Assembly (NCBI GenBank): GCA_030549495.1
Contig: JAUIRK010000898.1
Coordinates: forward strand, 1,178,001-1,242,000
Length of the DNA stretch: 64,000 nt
Reading direction: 5' to 3'
From: Nectonema munidae
Taxonomy: Eukaryota; Nematomorpha; Nectonematoida; Nectonematidae
The notes beneath the pieces were generated by a model. The model was not told where the DNA came from, did not search any database, and worked only from the letters and a program-made list of their open reading frames with translations. Below, one piece after another: positions 46,901 through 57,296 of the stretch. Each line of letters starts with the position of its first letter. The stretch's first letter is position 1. The position numbers and the translations under genes were made by a program.

Positions 46901-49900
46901 GATAAAACATAAGAAGTAAATTTAACAGACGAAGGTAACAAGCAGTTATCAATTAAAGTGAAAGATTGTGGGCGCGTCGTCATTTTGGTTATAGCAAAGA
47001 TAAAATTGTTGCTCACTACAAGATTGAAAAAGCTTCGTATATCATCACGATTATTGTTGTAACTAAACAAATTAAAATTAAAATTAAAATCACCACAAAC
47101 TATATTATTGCATCTACAATCAGACTGATTAATAAAAGATTGAAAATCATTCATGAAGCCATGTATATAATCAGATGAAATATGTGGAGGATGATAAATA
47201 TTATGAACAAAAATATCCTTATTATTTTTGATTTTAATTAGTTTATAAGAAACTTCAAAGTAAATTGAATGAAAGATATTGGAAAAAACAACAAATTTAA
47301 GATTTTCATGAACAAAAAATCCAAGTCCTGAGTGAGTAGTTGAAAGAGAAGGAGGATTAAAGATGAACTTATAGTTTGGAAAATTGTATAAATTTAAAGA
47401 GTTACATAGCCAGGTTTCTTGCGCACAAAGAATTGAAATAGGATCTTTGTTTATGCTGTTAATATCATCAACTAGATAAGAAAATTCATCAAATTTTGAC
47501 TTTAAACTTTGACAATTCAAACGCATGCAAGTAAATTCATTCTCAAAAATCAAAGAGTTATAGTCGTGGAAAAAAGACGAGCTATAGTAAGTTAAGTCCA
47601 TTTCATCGAATTTAGGTTATACATTTAAGATCATAATCAAATCTATCACAACACTTTTGCATTATTTAAAATATAATCCAAGTTACACTTATTAACAAAA
47701 TCATATGAAGCTTTAATCTTAGCCAATGATAAACAACTAACCGAGTTGATATACGAGGCGAGCCAAGGTCATTGGAGAAGCATAAAAAACAAAAGTTTGT
47801 ATTCTTCTTGTTACAATCTATAGAAAAATCCTTTTTTAGAGAATATCCACGATATTTACGAAAAGGAGTTGAAGATTTAGACTCGTGAGCATAATGGTTA
47901 TGTTTGTTACATTTAAAACAAATTTTTTAGCTCTAACTCATAAGCCATACAGTCAACATAAATATAATTTCGAATAAAAACCGATTTGACCATTTCAGGT
48001 CTAAACTGTATACCAACGTTATAAAATTTTTCAGAATTAAAATTAATTTTGGAAATTTTTGTGATATCATCTATTTATTTATTATTTGAAACGAACAAAA
48101 CAATATGTTATGTTCTATAATATAATAAATCCTTAAACATTATAAGCTTGCAAATTTGTTAAAATGAGGATAATAATTTAAGTATACAATTTTTACAAAG
48201 TTAAGCGATTACAAATGATGAACAATTGAATAAAAAATTAAATAAATTAAAAATATTAATGTGAAAGTAAAGAGCAGCATGAAATGAGAATTGCGAGAAT
48301 TTGAGTAAAGTTTGAGGGTAGGACTGAGAAATCAAGAATGCGTGACTGGATTGGTAAAAATAAATAAATAATAAATATCATCTGGGATCAAATTATTTTG
48401 GTTACATATCATTTCTTTTAATTGATCGAATGGCAATTCCTTGTTTAAACCCTTTATACAAAAAAGGCGACCTCACATTTAAACATCTATATTGACACTT
48501 TATTTTTATTATCTAATACGGTTTTCAGAGAATCAAGATTTTTACCATTTCTCTTCTTCTTCTACACCTTGTCCCCAAGTTAGGGGTCAGTGGCCATTAT
48601 CTTGAGCCTCCATTTTCCTCTATCACCAGCATCATCTTGTTCTAACCCAAGAGTGTGTATTTTTCCAAGAGCCCATCTTTCCATCTCTTGCAAGGTCTTC
48701 CCCTTTTTCTTTTGCCGACTACAGTCCCATCAAAAGCTTTTCGAACGATGTTCTCTTCTTTCAATCTTAGTACATGGCCCTACCACCCTACTTTGCTTCT
48801 TTCTATAACACTTAAAACACTAAAGTTTACTAGACTACATCTTCTGACTTCTTCATTTTTATGAGATCTTTCAACGATATTCCTAGTATTTTCCTCAACA
48901 TATTCAATTCTGTTGTGTCAAACTTTCTTTCATCTTTTTTTTTTAAAGTTAGACATTCTGTTCCATAAATCCATAACCGGTCTAATCATTGTTGTATATA
49001 TTTTTGCCTTTAATTTCAGTGGGATTCTTTTATCGTACAGCACAGGTTTCATTTCTTTCCACTTCATCCAGCTCGCATTTATTCTTGCTTGCATTTCTTT
49101 CTCACAAGTCCCATTCTCTGCAATTTGAAAACCCAAATACTTGAAACAAGTCACTTGGTTCAATCTTTTTTTATTTCGGTCTACAAATTCAATTGATACA
49201 TTTCCATTTCTACTACGTACCATGGTTTCAGTTTTGTTAACATTTACCTTTAAGCCTATGATCATTTTTACTATTTATACACTCTAAAATGACATAATTA
49301 TTCTTAGTCTTTTTAAATTTCTGAAAATACAGTTTGTTTACACGAGGATTCAATTTTTCATTTATAGATTTCACAATATTTTTATTTTCTTTTTCAAAAA
49401 ACTCCGGTACTATGACTGAAAGGGTTGGATTGAAATTAGTTATGGGAACTTAACTAGACACAACTGCCTGTGAATATGTATTTATAACAGGTTTGCAAGG
49501 TTTTTCAGAAACAATATTATTAAGATTGTTAATTTTCCAAAAATTCTATCCGTCAACTTGAGCACCAATTTTATATTTATTTGTAATCTATATCATTATA
49601 AATATAAATGGAATACAGATAATAATGTAATATTGGTTACTACGATTTCTCTTATTTTACATACACGTTTACCTTTAGCATTCAGTTTTTGGCCTTTTAA
49701 AATGTTGTTAGAACTTTTAAGGAGCGCTCAAATTAATTGCCACCTGAGCAATCCATCACAAATCTGCTCCACAATTCATATTGCTCTAATTCTACACAAC
49801 TTATGTTACTCTGTTTTTATTATAAGGTAGTTGATAGAAAAAAGAGCAAGAAATGCGCATAGCCTTTATTTTGCCTTCCAAGACTTGCAAAAAAGCTTTT

Positions 49901-52900
49901 GATTCGCTTTCTAGAACTCTACTTAAATCGACCCTAAGAAGAAAAGACATGAATCAAAAATTAATGAAAGGAATTATGCCTTTATGTGAGAGTGAGGATA
50001 CTTACATAAAAATTGAAAATTCACTTTCTGATTGCTCCAGGGATCGATATCCTCTTTATTCCCATTATTGATGAAATTCCAAAAGGTATAATTAAAGACA
50101 TGTATGAAGTTTAATGCACAGATAACATAATTTTAGTAGAGATTCTTCTGAAGAGTTGAAAAAGAAAATTTCTTAATGGAAAAAAGTATTAGAGAAAAAG
50201 TCTTAAAATAAGCAATGGATGAAAGTAAGTGATACAATGAAAGCAGAAATTTGAGTGTCAAATATTGACCCCAATGACAACCAGTTCAGAATGTGTTTTG
50301 CAGAAAAAAGCGTATAATTTCCTGAATATGTAAGGCCAAAGCGCAGTGGTTCTCAACTAATGGTCCATGGACCACTAGTGCTCCATGATATTTTATTTGG
50401 TGGTCCACAGTAATTTTAAAATTAAAAAAAAATAAAACTTTATTGATTAAAAATTTCAATGAAATTCAAAAACGTCACTAAGGTTAGAGACCAATCATAA
50501 ACTTTTAAGAAATATTGAAGATGCATACTTATGCCATGCGAATTTGAGATAAACAAACATGTATAATCGATTAAGTCTAAAATTATATTTTTATCATTGT
50601 ATTTTTTTTTGCAATTTTGTACACAGATTTACATTGTTCATGGGAAATCCCCAACTGCGTAAATGCTTGGGCATTAAAAAAAGGTAAAGTTGTTGGGTAT
50701 ATGCTACAGGGCTCGAAGAACCGCTTAACGCCATGATATGCCAATCTAACTGGAAAAAATAAGCTACTAACAGAATCAAAGTAGAAAATAAGAATTAGGC
50801 AGATTATAAAATATACTTTTATTCAAACGTTATACTATGTAACTTATAAAGTTCATTTGTAGATAAATTTCATTTTTAAATTCTTTCAATATATTTGTTC
50901 ATTTTATGTTTATGTTAATAAAGTTCTTCTTAAAACTAAATTTTTTATTGCACTTTTAAGAAATAATAATGTCTGTAAAAAGTATTAAACGCAAGTATTC
51001 AGAAGACTATATTAAATTTGGCTTCACTTTTCAAGAAAAAAATGGCATGGAGCTACCACAGTGTGTTATTTGTTATAAAGTATTTGGAAATGAATCATTG
51101 AAGCCAGCTAAACTTAAGCTACATCTTGAAAAGTTTGTTGCAAAAGGAAAAAATATTTTGAAGAGAAATTAGTGTCACTCAAGCGGCAACGCCTTGATGC
51201 ATCAGGTAAGTTCCATGAAAAGACCACCAATGCGGTACGTGCTTCCTATATTGTTGCATACAAAGTCGCACAAGCCAAAAAACCTCATACGATTGTTGAG
51301 CAGCTTGTTTTACCTTGTGCAAAAGAAATGGTCAGACTAGTAGTTGGCGAAGACGCAGCACGTAAACTTAATGATATATTTGTATCTAATGACACTATTT
51401 CAAGACGAATAAATGAAATCTCACAAAACATCTGTCAACAGGTTGTGAACGAGGTAAACAAATCTCCAATGTTTGCAATACAGTTGGATGAATCAACTGA
51501 TGTTTCGCTTTCCTCTCAGCAAATGGTGTTTGTGCGATATTTGGTTGAAAAAGACTTCAAAGAAGAATTTCTTTTTTGTAAGACCCTTGATACCACCACG
51601 CGTGCTCAGGATATTATGGAAATTGTAAACAATTTTTTCAAGCAAACAGTCTGGAATGGAGAAAGTTATTTTTGCAATTTTGAACAAAATAAATCTCCAA
51701 CTGCAAGGAAAAGGTGCAAATTTGTTTTCTCACCAAGGCATCATCAAAGCTTTTCTTGAAAAATTAGAACTCTGGATTGGGCGAGTAGAAAATAACAATT
51801 TGATTCAATTCCCATGCTTGAAGAAAAGAAAAACATTCAAATAGAAATTTCACAGATATTTTCCCGAGGCGGACATGACAAACAACTATTTATGTTTTAT
51901 CAGGAATCCATTTACAGCAAATGTTGATAGCATTCCACAAGATTTTCAAGAGGAGTTCTTGGAACTAAAAAATGATTTGGAGTCTCAAGATGTGTATCAG
52001 AAGTCTTCAATAGAAAAATTTTGGGCCACTATGATTGGCATTTACCCAAATTTGTCAACACATGCTATCAAATATCTTCTGCCATTTTCATCAACCTACA
52101 TGTGCGAAAGTGGTTTTTCAAATTTGCTGCACATTAAGTCAAAACAGAGGAATCGACTTGCGGTGGAAAGTGATATTCGTTGCGTATTATCAAGCACAAT
52201 TCCTAACATCGCAATGCTGGTTAGTGAGAAGAGAATCCAAAAATCTAGTTACAAGGAAAAATGACTACTAATCATAATGGATATAAATATGGTATTTTCT
52301 GTATATTCTTCATATAAATTTTGTATATTTATAGTTTTTGGAAAAAGTATTTTGAAATATTTTATACTAATTATTTCATGTAATTTTTCAGAATTTTATT
52401 TGAATAAATATATTAAAAATAAAATGCTTTTTGATTTATAATTGATTTACACTTACTCAGATATAAAATGGTCCACAATATTTTTTAATTTGTATACTGG
52501 TCCACGTCCTAAAATGAGTTGAGAACCACTGGCCAAAGGTATTGCGGTTTTTGATATAACAATCATTTAAAATACAATTAAACCATTAATATTTTCATAG
52601 AGTTGTGTTGCTCAATTTTTAGATTTTGGAATCCTTTACTATAAGTTCGGACTTTACAGAACTAAGAACTGAAAAACACGAGCGAAGTTCTGCTTTTGAA
52701 TTCCAATTATTCAATGAAGAGTTTAATGGTAAAGTTATTGATAACGGGGATTCTGGTAAAACGAACTTCAACCCAACGTCATCCCTAAAAAGTGAAGATC
52801 TAAGCGATCTTCCCTTCAAACTCAACTTAACGGATAAAGAATTGAAGGTTCTTTTTGCTCAATTTTATTCACTAAAATTTTTCAATATATATTTTATTCT

Positions 52901-54346
52901 ATAACTTAATTTTCATTCAAGAGTCCGTTTGCAGTAGTTACAAGGACAAGGTTACGCCTAATGGAGAAATTGTAAATTCACAAACGTTCTTTTAATACTC
53001 TAAATCAGTAGTGATAATAATCAACCTTTTTTTAAGAATTTTTGGTCGATCTTGTAATATCCTTTATCACAAACTTTGTATTTATTTCTTCCAGGTCTAA
53101 TTCACTAAGACTATTAGAGGTATTTGAGCAGTTTTTCACTAAGACTATTAGAGGCATTTGAGGTCACCTCTTTCTCCATTACACTTACTCTCTTTATTTT
53201 TATTCGTTTAAATGCGCTCATGTTTATTATAAGTTGATTTATTTTTATCCCAAAAAAATATCAAAAATGGAAAACTTTTGAATAAAAATGTGAAAATAAA
53301 CATTTTAAGCTTAGTTGGTTGCATACTACCATTAAAATTTTAAAAGTAAAGGTAGATGAGATTCATTGGAATTCTCTACTCTTGAGGAGATGGTATAAAG
53401 CAGAAAAATAAATACTCAACATCATATATTATCTATAAAGGCTCTTTAAGCTTTTATAAGTGTAATTAAAGTTCTGAGAGAATTTCATTCTAAAACAAGT
53501 ATACTTTGTTTATACCAAAAACTTAGAATGTGCCTTTGAAAGTTTATGTCATAATTTTGTTCACTCATGATCATCTAAAAATTGTTCCAAAAAGTTTGAG
53601 AAACGAAGCTTTATCTGCAACCAGAGTATCTGATTAGAAGAATTCAGCTCTGCTAATCCTCTGATCAAGGGTATGCCATTATCGAATACCTAAATTCATA
53701 CACGCTTAATATTACATTTAGCGAAAAGCACGAATTATTTTACTTACTTTGGTTTATATCCAATCTATTCATATCGCTTATACATCCGATGTAAATTGTC
53801 TTACTTTTTTTATACCTTTATTTTTTTTACAATATACCGGCTTAGCTATGACTAATTTTTTAATTCAATATACTCCCCTGCACAACAGTCTATGAGTAAA
53901 AATAAAAGTAAAGTTATGCTGTAAACACTAAAATAAAATCGTTGCTCAAAATTTAAATATGATAAAAATAAAATCACTACAAAATATATTGACCAGCGAC
54001 CCACCGATAAGGGGGCAGGGTGGCTTTGCTCCCTCCCCCCCCCCCCCTCCTACTCCTGGTATTTATTTTGCCCTCCTGAAATCACTTACAAATGTATACT
54101 TTTCTTATAATCGTGGCTCCATTAAAATCAGTTTTGCCTCCTCCCCCTGTACTTGGGAGTCCGGCAACGTGGCTGATTTTAACTTTATCTTGAAATGTTT
54201 CTTCTACTTTTTGACAGGCGAAAGAAAGCGTTGTGCTTCCATTTGCTCATAAAAGAAATAATCAAACTCAAGCTCAAATCATTTACTATCCTGACAAAAA
54301 TGATGATTTGGATGAAGAAGATCCTGACGATGATTTAGAATTTTAA
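37998..54346 (+). CDS. elp5: ELP5, Elongator complex subunit 5; five exons
   Basis: ELP5 is part of the Elp4-5-6 ring of Elongator, needed for wobble-uridine modification of tRNA. Exons: 37998-38165, 42667-42954, 43970-44134, 52623-52847, 54218-54346; all junctions are phase 0 with GT-AG, total about 324 residues (the human protein is about 316). Exon 1 starts MIDKLFDSAPGIALLYDYTL. Exons 2-3 give KFVFMDCLDFLLLQENFHLI and VMLSLCPHLHSSHLLQSL, like the family's Walker-less ATPase-fold core. Exons 4-5 join DLPFKLNLTDKELK to AKESVVLPF and end IIYYPDKNDDLDEEDPDDDL, the hallmark C-terminus of ELP5. The donors of exon 1 (GTCTTT) and exon 4 (GTTCTT) are weak, so exon 1 is the least certain. Introns 1-4 are loaded with transposons; intron 3 is 8.5 kb. 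The S repeat ends inside intron 3. AATAAA lies at 54438. Confidence 0.8.
38721..39714 (-). mobile_element. Tigger/pogo relic (S copy 2)
   Basis: Counterpart of 16896-17889, in ELP5 intron 1, interrupted by the hAT MITE at 39077-39383. One coding base differs in the tail (CKQKK against CKQNK). Confidence 0.75.
39077..39383. mobile_element. Non-autonomous hAT MITE in Tigger (S copy 2)
   Basis: Counterpart of 17252-17558; ends CAGGGATCGGC and GCCGACCCCTG, no visible target duplication. Confidence 0.8.
39716..39940. repeat. Foldback element of 21-22 bp units (S copy 2)
   Basis: Counterpart of 17891-18115 with the same inverted ends ACTATTTTTAG / CTAAAAATAGT. Confidence 0.75.
40146..42534 (-). 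mobile_element. piggyBac transposon in ELP5 intron 2 (S copy 2)
   Basis: Counterpart of 18321-20710, TTAA at 40142-40145 and 42535-42538, same fragments of transposase and the same decay. Confidence 0.85.
43320..43682. mobile_element. Small piggyBac-like MITE (S copy 2)
   Basis: Counterpart of 21496-21858; TTAA at 43316-43319 and 43683-43686. Two small length differences inside (an inserted C near 43395, one fewer C near 43633). Confidence 0.65.
44615..45439. other. Unique AT-rich DNA of ELP5 intron 3
   Basis: First sequence past the S repeat. It starts ATACACGGGTGCGCACTATACG, a short GC-richer patch, then AT-rich DNA without a recognised gene. A 61-codon frame at 44964 looks like chance. 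Confidence 0.6.
45440..47601 (-). mobile_element. LINE (Jockey/CR1-like) ORF2: endonuclease and partial reverse transcriptase
   Basis: The endonuclease frame (47601-46801) has the APE order: LNCQSLKSKFDEF, ILCAQETWL with catalytic Glu, HSGLGFFVHENL, VHNIYHPPH, IVCGDFNFNFN with the Asp/Asn pair, and FGISDHFPFFVSF with the terminal Asp-His. A linker frame follows (46804-46535). The RT fragment (46059-45664) has FKFGFRTKYST, FIDLSGAFDSI and GGVPQGSILGPLLFLIYF. It then jumps to thumb-like sequence (EVDFVDEFNFLGLILDKHGK, KILLPVDIKLLLYKTLL), so the block with the FADD catalytic box is deleted. Stops and shifts lie elsewhere too. It is therefore inactive. It lies in ELP5 intron 3, antisense to the gene. 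Confidence 0.8.
47650..48090 (-). mobile_element. LINE ORF1 remnant with zinc knuckle
   Basis: Minus-strand phrase CFKCNKHNHYAHES is a CCHC-type zinc knuckle whose last Cys has become Ser. It is preceded by FRPEMVKSVFIRNYIYVDCM across a frame change. It lies directly upstream of the endonuclease frame, as ORF1 does in Jockey/CR1-type LINEs. Heavily decayed; the 5' end of the LINE was not found. 48100-48540 shows nothing else that I recognise. Confidence 0.5.
48545..49265 (-). mobile_element. RTE-like LINE, 3' fragment of the reverse transcriptase ORF
   Basis: Opens with GLKVNVNKTETMV, then NQVTCFKYLGFQIAENGTCE, RINASWMKWKEMKPVLYDKR and LKLKAKIYTTMIRPVMD, the thumb and connection region common to RTE-like LINE proteins. 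Past a frame change come TTELNMLRKILGISLKDLI and GWWGHVLRLKEENIVRKA. It is 5' truncated, as usual for LINE insertions. Confidence 0.75.
49558..49830 (+). other. Unrecognised 90-codon open frame
   Basis: Contains VTTISLILHTRLPLAFSFWP and ends just before GGTAGTTG. I first considered it an extra ELP5 exon, but the five exons already account for the whole protein and its phase does not fit. Most likely a chance frame in decayed LINE DNA. Confidence 0.2.
49853..50240 (+). mobile_element. RTE-like LINE, reverse transcriptase palm fragment
   Basis: KKAFDSLSRTLLKSTLRRKD, MNQKLMKGIMPLCESEDTYI and, after a frame change, IPIIDEIPKGIIKDMYEV resemble the RTE region from K(A)FD to the piece before the catalytic Asp pair. 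On the opposite strand from the fragment at 48545, so a separate insertion. It ends about 100 bases before the Charlie element. Confidence 0.5.
50344..52531 (+). mobile_element. hAT-Charlie (ZBED5-like) transposon, 2.2 kb, internally deleted, in ELP5 intron 3
   Basis: Ends CAGTGGTTCTCAAC and GTTGAGAACCACTG are perfect inverse repeats, with GGTCCATGGACCAC-like subterminal sequence on both sides. GCCAAAGC and GCCAAAGG flank it (8 bp duplication, one mismatch, with one extra base at the left). The coding part runs from 50969: a BED-type zinc finger (CVICYKVFGNESLKPAKLKL), a frameshift near 51150, then RLDASGKF, FAIQLDESTDVSLSSQQMVF with a catalytic Asp, and the C-terminal PFSSTYMCESGFSNLLHIKS dimerisation motif ending at 52264. 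About 200 residues after position 51650 are missing, so it cannot encode a full transposase. Confidence 0.85.
53101..53162. repeat. Short tandem duplication of 28 bp in ELP5 intron 4
   Basis: TTCACTAAGACTATTAGAGG plus TATTTGAG at 53101-53128 is repeated with one change at 53135-53162, six bases apart. The rest of intron 4 (52848-54217) has no recognised gene. Confidence 0.85.
54035..54047. repeat. Homopolymer run of 13 C in a C-rich patch
   Basis: The patch 54008-54060 is strongly pyrimidine-rich (CTCCCTC then 13 C then TCCTACTCC). A second C-rich piece (GCCTCCTCCCCCTGTACTTGG) lies at about 54136. Together they resemble the ends of a degraded hAT-type element in ELP5 intron 4. Confidence 0.8.
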
Positions 54347-54660
54347 CGCATTTAAAAAAGATTTTTTTCCTATTAAATTTTTTGTTTAACAACTTTTATA
54401 ATTATTTTAAAAATATTTTAGGATTCTTGAGTTCTTAAATAAATTTTTAAAATTTATATAAATATACAATTATCCATTTTTTGAGTTTTTGATTTGAAAT
54501 AAATAATTAATTTTATTATTGGGTTAATAATGGTCTTGATTGTTAAACTGCATAAAAGAAAATTAATACGACTTTTACGTATGAAAGAAATGTGGCAAAC
54601 AGCATAGTATATATTGAAGGACTTGATATGAGAATGTCCAGATAAATGATGCTTTATTAA

Positions 54661-54781
54661 CCCTTTCGTGACCAGTGTATTATATATGATACATAAACAA
54701 TTTTACCTTCGTCTGCTTTTTCAAATAGTGAATCTTCTGCTTTTTAATAAATATCGTCTGCTTTTTCTGGTCACGAAAAGG
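54661..54781. mobile_element. Miniature piggyBac-like element, 121 bp
   Basis: TTAA at 54657-54660 and 54782-54785. Ends CCCTTTCGTGACCAG and CTGGTCACGAAAAGG are inverse copies. The interior is three spaced copies of (C/T)TCTGCTTTTT at about 24-base spacing. It lies 310 bases beyond the ELP5 stop codon. Confidence 0.85.
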
Positions 54782-54789
54782 TTAATGCT

Positions 54790-57290
54790 AAAAATGATTA
54801 AGAATATTTGAAAATCGTATTACACTTCATAGTAAAATATTGGAAGTTTTATGACAATGAGTTTCTTGTAACTACGGCGCTTCCTCTACGTTATTACATC
54901 TTAAATTCCTCAATATTTATTTTCCCATTAATTTGAAAACTGTCATTAGAGCTTTTTTCTATTAAGCTAAATTTTATAAAATTCCCTGATCTCTTCAGAG
55001 AAGGATATGATATTTAAAAAATAAGAAAACAAACGAAAAATATGAATTAAATAAAATGATAATGGAAATATCGTTTTATTGTCAAGCAATTAAAGCCTTT
55101 ATGTTTATGAGAAAAGGCTCTTGAAATTGCGACATAAGAGTATGATACACGAGTAGTATAACAACCTATTGATATCGATAGCTTAATTTGTAATTTCTCA
55201 TTATTAGCGTGATCAATCAGTCAAATAAAAGTAAGTTTATTTGAGAATGAGTGAGAATTTCCTTTGCAAGGAAGTGATTCAGTGAAAATGTAGAATTTTT
55301 CTTAGATTTTCGCAATACAATCGATAAAAAGTTAAAACTCAGTGAGCCTACATAACGCCACCGTCGGGTACTGTTGACTTCGGGTGTAGCGTTCTACATA
55401 TGATTTATAATTTTTAGATGAGTTGTTTCCCCATTTTGCTAGTAATTTTACCACTTGGCAGGGGTTGGACCATAAATCAATGGATTCTAATGTTGTGTGT
55501 ATGTGGGGATAATTGAAGGGATGATATGTTGTGTGTACTGTTGCTACACAGTACAGTGGATTAGTGTGTGTTTTTATACTTTGTGTTTTGTAAAGATGAA
55601 TCATTTAGTTCTTTTCCTATCATTTGGTATCTTGATAAAAACAAGTGTTATAAAAAGTCTAAATCATCCTTATCCGGGGTATATATAATACGGATTTGTG
55701 ATTGGCAAAAACTTAATTAAAAAAGTCAACTTATTTGCCCGCTTGTATCGACCTATAAGCAAAAGGATTGAAGCTGGATCGAATCCAAGACCTTGTGGTA
55801 TCGAATCCCAAAAAATTGTCGGTCTTCTCACAAAGACTTATAGTAATAATTTTTCTATAAACCTAGTGCTCATTATCCTTGAAAAACTTCAAAATTACCC
55901 CCATGATGTAATTTACTCGCACTTTGGGAACAACCACACTAAGAAGTTAAAATATATTCATCGTCAATGTCGAGAAGGGCTACATCCAGCACTGTGCCTC
56001 TAATCATTTCAGAATTGGCGCCATCCTAGGGTGAAAATGATCCAAATAATCAACTCTATATGTACATATTCATTCGATTTAGTTATTTTATTGATATATT
56101 CTAAAAAAATTTCGATAGTTTGAATATATTTTATTGCTAAAAATGTTTATAAAATAGGCCTCCATTTTGATGAGTTAATTTTGCAAGCTATTTCGACAAA
56201 TTTCAATCGCAATTCTTTCTCTGAAGTATTCCATATTATTCTAAATAATAAGAAAAGTTATAATAAAAAAAAGCTAAACATAAGAAAGATCGGATAAAAA
56301 TTATAGATTATTAACTTGGATTAGGAGAGGTTTTATGTGGGAAGACGACGTCGAAATTAATGGCAATTAAAAAGTATGAGTATTTTTAAATATTTTGCTA
56401 AATATTTTCAAGAAGTATATTTTCCAATAATAATAATTAATAGGATGAACTTTAACCGAAACAAAATGGTCATATCGGATGGTTTAGATTCATACCTTAA
56501 TCCAGGCACAAATTAAGTTTTTACTAAAGCTTAGCTGCATTAGATATGCCATTTTAGTTAAAACTATTTCTTTAATTTTTTCCCAATTCAGCTTAGTGTA
56601 TCAAAATGGAAAAGTTTAGTTATAGTACAGAGTCTAAATGCTTTACTGAGAGGACTTATTAATGGAAAGTTTGTATTAATAGAAAACAAATAGTAAATAT
56701 TTAAGCAAATAAAAGACTTTTGTTTTAATACTAAAACATTTACTATTTGATTGACAAAGTAGAATTTAAGAAAGACGAAATAGGACCAAAACTGCTATAT
56801 ACACTTAAGGTTGAGTATACTTTGGAATAGTTTAAAAAGTTCTCATTGGTTATTTATCATTTGAAGAAAGTTACTTGTGAAAATGATAAGGATTCTTTTC
56901 TACTCATGTATTCTGCGAATTTCATTATGAAAACGCCACAATCAGACCCATTCAGTTGTTGAGGCGCATCCTGAAAAAGATAAAACTTGGAAATTAACAT
57001 TAAAAATAAAAATATTTTTTACTTTTAGTTTTTTTATAGTTACTATCATTCTCTCCAATCCTTTATAAAAATTTTTTTATTCAATTTGACTTTTTTTATA
57101 TATAAAATTCAATATTTTTTTAAAGCAAGTTTTGGAAATTTTTTGATTAATTTACTTATTGATTCAAATCTATCTAAAAACACCAAGTGAGTTTCACACA
57201 TAATTCAGTATATAAAGAAAACATTTCAATAATATAAATTATGTGATCAAATTTGTTTTATATATTGCAAAATTATAAAAATTTACGATC
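54790..57290. other. Stretch without a recognised gene; one tRNA-like B box
   Basis: Between ELP5 and the piggyBac. Near 55765-55805 the minus strand has GGTCTTGGATTCGATCC, like the tRNA-derived piece at 3986. Open frames at 55332-55604 (-) and 55698-56003 (+) were read through and matched nothing; the second runs over the tRNA-like repeat and is doubtful. Confidence 0.5.
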
Positions 57291-57296
57291 ACACAT

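Noticed and set aside
49558-49830. An additional ELP5 exon
   Set aside because: Weak resemblance to the protein's middle only; the splice phase does not fit and the five chosen exons already give a protein of normal length.
55698-56003. A 101-codon gene
   Set aside because: It runs straight through a tRNA-like repeat and has no recognisable domain.
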